The position numbers were made by a program, and so were the translations under genes. Below are positions 60,796-64,000 of a stretch of DNA of 64,000 nt, piece by piece. The stretch is taken from positions 62,001 to 126,000 of the forward strand of contig NZ_FWZU01000005.1 in assembly GCF_900177375.1 (NCBI RefSeq). Reading direction: 5' to 3'. Below the pieces are notes generated by a model. It did not search any database. It was not told the DNA's origin and worked only from the letters and a program-made list of their open reading frames with translations. The DNA comes from Desulfovibrio gilichinskyi. Its GTDB lineage: Bacteria; Desulfobacterota; Desulfovibrionia; Desulfovibrionales; Desulfovibrionaceae. How positions within the stretch are numbered: the first letter of the stretch is position 1; each line of letters begins with the position of its first letter.

Positions 60796-61836
60796 TCATG
60801 ACATAAGAGCTATAAGACGCTTTGTATGCTTAGCTAAAAAATCTTTCGCTGGAATAAAATTTTTGGTAGCAATATTGTATGTAATATATTGGCCTCCCCA
60901 TTTCTTTTTAAAAGATTGAATACCATGCTCTTTTGGAGTCTCTGGATAAGGATTTACTCCTGCTAAATCTAAGCTCTTCGCGCCTAATTTTTTAGCTTCA
61001 GTTATAATATGCCAATGTAGTAGGTCTTGAGCAGGGTATTTTCTTTCTAAGGCTTCAGGGGAAATTGCTGAACCAATTTCAGTTGCAGTTCCGTTAAATA
61101 CGAGCAGGCCAATACATCCAAGAATTTGTTCATCTTTATACGCTAAGTAGTAGTGATAGCCATTGGACGTGTTTTCAGTCCATTGGGATCTACTGGCGGG
61201 ATCACCGTATAAACCTGCAAGGGTTTTAATTTTATTGAGTTCTGGGCAGTAAACAGTTTCAAATTCGCTATAAGATTCTACTTTTTTTATACTAATTCCC
61301 GACCGTAAAGCTTTATTGAGTTTATTCCTAACTTTAGGAGAAAACTTGGCTCGTATAGAGTCATAATCTATTGTCAAATCTATGAGATATGTAGCCCAAG
61401 GCTTAACTTTAAAACCAAACTGCTCAAGACTTGTTTTATTAATTTCAGTGCATTCTTGTTGGAAATTGGGAATTAGTAAAAAATGTGTAGATAAATTTTT
61501 TTGAGCAAGATCAGATAAAGATTTGAGTGTGTATTTAATATTAAGATCTGATGCATTTTGAATAAAAATAGGACCATGTAAGCATTCAAAATAAGGAAGA
61601 AAAAATTTCTTAGTATTAGTGAATCGGTCATAATAAAACCGTTTCATAAGTAAACTTTGCGAAATTAATGATCCATTGCTGTATATACGCACATATAGAG
61701 GCTCAGATTTTTCAATCTCTGTTAAGATATTAGCCCACTGGGAAGACTGAATAAATGGTGCGGTACTACAATGAGCAGTATTCCAAGAATCCCAATCTAT
61801 TGGGGGTGTGGATGTAACTTTAAATAAATTTTTCAT
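60796..61836 (-). CDS. FemAB-like GNAT acyltransferase
   Basis: About 346 residues. Seen are WDSWNTAHCSTAPFIQSSQWANIL at the N-terminus, RNKLNKALRSGISIKKVES, and a GNAT-like core with YHYYLAYKDEQILGCIGLLVFNGTATE and LLHWHIITEAKKLGAKSLDLAG, the pattern of FemAB/lipid II aminoacyltransferases and of sugar-decorating relatives found in polysaccharide loci. In this context it may attach an amino acid or acyl group to a glycan. The frame opens at an ATG at 61932 without a ribosome site; AGTAGGTAC before the ATG at 61836 makes that start more likely. Confidence 0.78.
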   Translation of the reverse strand: MKNLFKVTSTPPIDWDSWNTAHCSTAPFIQSSQWANILTEIEKSEPLYVRIYSNGSLISQSLLMKRFYYDRFTNTKKFFLPYFECLHGPIFIQNASDLNIKYTLKSLSDLAQKNLSTHFLLIPNFQQECTEINKTSLEQFGFKVKPWATYLIDLTIDYDSIRAKFSPKVRNKLNKALRSGISIKKVESYSEFETVYCPELNKIKTLAGLYGDPASRSQWTENTSNGYHYYLAYKDEQILGCIGLLVFNGTATEIGSAISPEALERKYPAQDLLHWHIITEAKKLGAKSLDLAGVNPYPETPKEHGIQSFKKKWGGQYITYNIATKNFIPAKDFLAKHTKRLIALMS

Positions 61837-62019
61837 GTACCTACTTATTAATCTGCTTAAAAAATGTTTATTGATAAATCTAGACGGTTTTATAAAGTTA
61901 GTAAGCTTTTCGTAAGACTGAAGATTCTCCATTGAGAATGGATATTTTTAACAGCTCTCGGTGTTATATTCACAGCACTTTCTTTATGAAATTTTTAGGA
62001 GAGTTGTTGTTAATTGTTT

Positions 62020-62433
62020 TTATAGAAATACCTCTAAACCATGTGCTGTTAAGGAGCCCTCTATGTTCACGCGAACTTTTTGCATGTCTTGCAAACTGGC
62101 TAGTTTTTTGAGAATTTTTTGCTTGTACGTATCTATTACAAAAGTTCCATCGTCTTTAAGATTGCGGTAAGCTTCTGAAAATACCTTGTATTGGTCTTCC
62201 ATAAAGTAGCCTGCTGCAATCATAAAAATAAAATCAAAAGAACTATTTTTAAATAGGCTGTTATGCGCATCATAAATAATGTCAAGACCTTCAAGTTTGG
62301 AAATATTACTAGTTACTTTAAATGATGTATTTTTTAATAGATAGCCATTTGGCTCGCCTGCAATTTCTAAGACTGTATCATGGTTGTTTACCAAGCTTAC
62401 TAGGTAATCGTTAAGTTGCTTGTATATAATCAT
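62020..62433 (-). CDS. Shortened methyltransferase-like protein
   Basis: 137 residues resembling a class I methyltransferase cut down to its core: VLEIAGEPNGYLL stands where the Gly-rich motif I (ExGxG) should be, GLDIIYDAHN takes the acidic loop position, and SFDFIFMIAAGYFMEDQYKVFSEAYRNLKDDGTFVI matches the motif IV-V region. Family members usually have 200 or more residues, and the altered motif I suggests it may not bind AdoMet normally. A TTG at 62439 is in frame; the ATG at 62433 follows AAGG at 6 bases and is preferred. Gene remnant or specialised protein: undecided. Confidence 0.6.
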   Translation of the reverse strand: MIIYKQLNDYLVSLVNNHDTVLEIAGEPNGYLLKNTSFKVTSNISKLEGLDIIYDAHNSLFKNSSFDFIFMIAAGYFMEDQYKVFSEAYRNLKDDGTFVIDTYKQKILKKLASLQDMQKVRVNIEGSLTAHGLEVFL

Positions 62434-62586
62434 TTTCAACCTTAAATCATTATTAGAGTGAGATATTCTTTGAGAAGTAAGTAGTCCTTATCATTATATA
62501 GATAAAAGCTTTAAATACAAACACACATCTAGTTCGTTAAGAAAAACTGAACGTAATGTCAACGGTAATAGCTCAAATATATTATA

Positions 62587-63450
62587 TTATGAGAATAAAT
62601 CTCGGTATAAAACTGTTTTAATTAAAGATAGTTTTGAAAGCATCCTGTCAATTTTATTGTTTTTAATTATATCATACGGATCAAAATAATGTGTTAAAAA
62701 TAACTTGTTCTTAGAGATCACATTAATTGTTTCTACAAATTCTTTTACGAATAAATCATCATCACCCAGAAAAGGATTGTTTTTACGAAGCATGTTCCAC
62801 GAATCAAATATTGCTAAAGGGAAGTGGAGGCTGCATCCTGTAGGAATCTCAATAATTCCATGTGAGTGGACCGATGGAGCCCCGAATCCTTTGTATCCGC
62901 ACGCAGCGGTAGAGCTGCTGTATTTATAACCAAGCTCTGCCAGTATGGGATAGACGCTTTCTGTGTGAAGATTGCCGTAGTGCGGAGTTCTGAAACCGAT
63001 ACTCTCAACTCCAAGAATTCTGTGATAGACTTCATGAGCCTTTTCAATTTCTTCCTTTTGTTCAGCATGCGAAAGTTTATTGAAATACCTGTTCGGTGCC
63101 CAATGAGGGTTATCTGGATGGGTATATGAATGGTTAATTATCTCATGTCCCTCATTCACAGCACGTTTATGAATGTCTGGGTATTTTTCAACAAATTTAC
63201 CGATTACAGCCAGTCCTGCTTTGATGTTGTGCTCCTTTAGCAGGTCAAGAAGTACAGGGAAGGCTTCAATATCTTTTTCAAAATCAAAATCAAATGTTAA
63301 TGCGTATGCAGCGCTATCTAATGGATTTATTTGTTGAAGCATAAACTTCAAGAAGAAATCATCGGGCGAGAATCTGTGGATAATCTCTCTAGTTAAGCGC
63401 GCAACATATTTGTTAGAAACAGGTTTGACTAAGAATTGAGGGTATTTCAT
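62587..63450 (-). CDS. Polysaccharide deacetylase (NodB domain)
   Basis: 287 residues. The NodB fold is marked by LTFDFDFE (metal-binding Asp pair), NHSYTHPDNPHW (two His ligands) and GFRTPHYGNL (the Arg motif). No signal peptide is visible, so the enzyme acts in the cytoplasm, presumably removing an acetyl group from a sugar precursor or nascent glycan. Its ATG overlaps the end of the capsule-type gene by 4 bases, so the two are coupled. The 147-155 bases after its stop hold no gene. Confidence 0.85.
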   Translation of the reverse strand: MKYPQFLVKPVSNKYVARLTREIIHRFSPDDFFLKFMLQQINPLDSAAYALTFDFDFEKDIEAFPVLLDLLKEHNIKAGLAVIGKFVEKYPDIHKRAVNEGHEIINHSYTHPDNPHWAPNRYFNKLSHAEQKEEIEKAHEVYHRILGVESIGFRTPHYGNLHTESVYPILAELGYKYSSSTAACGYKGFGAPSVHSHGIIEIPTGCSLHFPLAIFDSWNMLRKNNPFLGDDDLFVKEFVETINVISKNKLFLTHYFDPYDIIKNNKIDRMLSKLSLIKTVLYRDLFS

Positions 63451-64000
63451 ATGTCGACCCTGCTGAAGTATATTTCCTTGTTCTCGAGAACATGGTTAGC
63501 AAGATTTTGTCCTGAATTTCTTTTTTCAGTAGCATATTTTGTAGAGTGATCCACAAAAAAATCAAATGAAGCTCGATAGCTTGAAGCAAGTACCTGTAAT
63601 TTTTCAATTTCGCTAAGTCGTGTTGGAGCATCAAGAAGAGATAATAGATCTCGCGGTGAATTTATATTTTGGATATATTTGGGGTGGCTGTACCATGCAT
63701 CGCCTAGTGTATAAGCTGGTGTATTATAAAGAAGGGCTTCTAACCCTATTGATCCATTAATTGTGATTACCGCATGAGCTTTTTGGATAAGTTCTTTACC
63801 TGGGTAAGAAATTGGGGCCATCATTACATTCTCTAACCTCAGAAGTTTTTCATAATATTTTTTGCCCTGCCATCCATAGCTAAAAGGGTGCGCCTTAATT
63901 ATTATATTTATATCAGAAGGGCCGTGGATAGCGAGCTCTTCAACAATTTTCCACTGATCTACATATTGAGAAGCGGCTGAGGTTGTGGTCGCTTCTGGTT
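63447..64000 (-). CDS. Capsule polysaccharide biosynthesis protein (N-terminus beyond window edge)
   Basis: The open frame continues to the right edge; I read it from there: about 183 residues of the C-terminal part. IIIKAHPFSYGWQGKKYYEKLL, then VMMAPISYPGKELIQKAHAVITINGSIGLEALLYNTPAYTLGDAWYS are the hallmark of the capsule-synthesis family (KpsS/LipB-like, Kdo-transferring or polysaccharide-handling GT-B proteins). The ATG at 63824 is internal, not the start. It overlaps the deacetylase gene by 4 bases. A role in making the glycan of this locus is likely. Confidence 0.82.
   Translation of the reverse strand, partial: PEATTTSAASQYVDQWKIVEELAIHGPSDINIIIKAHPFSYGWQGKKYYEKLLRLENVMMAPISYPGKELIQKAHAVITINGSIGLEALLYNTPAYTLGDAWYSHPKYIQNINSPRDLLSLLDAPTRLSEIEKLQVLASSYRASFDFFVDHSTKYATEKRNSGQNLANHVLENKEIYFSRVDI

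Noticed and set aside
1-64000. CRISPR arrays, tRNA or rRNA genes, transposases and integrases
   Set aside because: Looked for on both strands; no regularly spaced repeats, cloverleaf-like sequence ending in CCA, or transposase motifs were found.

Overview
The window looks like a chromosomal stretch of a marine, Gram-negative sulfate reducer of the Desulfovibrio/Maridesulfovibrio type (Desulfovibrionaceae). This is inferred from the gene content (an rpoH-led lipoprotein operon, DUF4390-ntrY-ntrX, a MetH lacking the reactivation domain, Pat beside Acs, an STT3/PglB-type oligosaccharyltransferase) and from moderate GC with intergenic 'CCAAAGGGG' hairpins. No rRNA or tRNA gene, CRISPR array or insertion sequence was seen.

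Layout. 1-4.8 kb: acsA (cut by the left edge) diverges from a Pat-type protein acetyltransferase, an Acs and its probable acetylation switch. 4.9-7.6 kb: a secreted C69 dipeptidase and an exported beta-carbonic-anhydrase-like protein that has lost two zinc-ligand cysteines. 7.6-13.4 kb: a minus-strand signalling operon, DUF4390 - ntrY - (REC-PAS-HD-GYP) - ntrX. 13.5-21.5 kb: a giant AsmA-like DUF748 protein with a tiny lipoprotein, a chemoreceptor, and two tandem paralogous coiled-coil proteins. 21.7-24.7 kb: transketolase, ribose-5-phosphate isomerase B and a small unknown. 24.7-29.0 kb: rpoH, an HD hydrolase, a TPR lipoprotein and a LolB-like lipoprotein, all with overlapping ends. 29.2-39.8 kb, plus strand: metH, a TlpA lipoprotein, a short N-acetylglutamate synthase-like GNAT, hpt, a zinc-ribbon/DUF3426 protein with acidic repeats, radA, wecB, a TrxC-like thioredoxin and an MscS channel. 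39.9-44.0 kb, minus strand: a 716-residue lipoprotein of unknown function, a FabH-like ketosynthase and a small exported protein, each followed by its own hairpin.

44.2-64 kb is the most interesting part, a surface glycan and secretion region. A GT39-GT2-GtrA operon and a heptosyltransferase-like GT9 lead into a short EExxxR-type (CAAX/CPBP) intramembrane protease, a secretin (GspD), its ATPase (GspE), an STT3/PglB oligosaccharyltransferase, and a 702-residue Asn/Thr-rich exported protein. That protein carries about 23 N-X-S/T sequons and ends in Ser-rich linker, Gly-Cys, hydrophobic helix, basic tail: a GC-type C-terminal sorting signal. The genes fit one route: export across the inner membrane, N-glycosylation in the periplasm, secretin-dependent passage, and protease-dependent processing at the GC signal for surface anchoring. 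The substrate gene contains an apparent one-base frameshift at about 55025, which may be a sequencing error, a mutation or a switch.

From 57 kb the DNA is visibly AT-richer and encodes a glycan locus: a methyltransferase, then on the minus strand a UDP-sugar 3-dehydrogenase-like oxidoreductase, a hexapeptide acyltransferase, a glycosyltransferase, a FemAB-like GNAT, a shrunken methyltransferase, a polysaccharide deacetylase and a capsule-synthesis protein cut by the right edge. This locus could supply the glycan that the STT3 enzyme transfers, but that link is inference from proximity.
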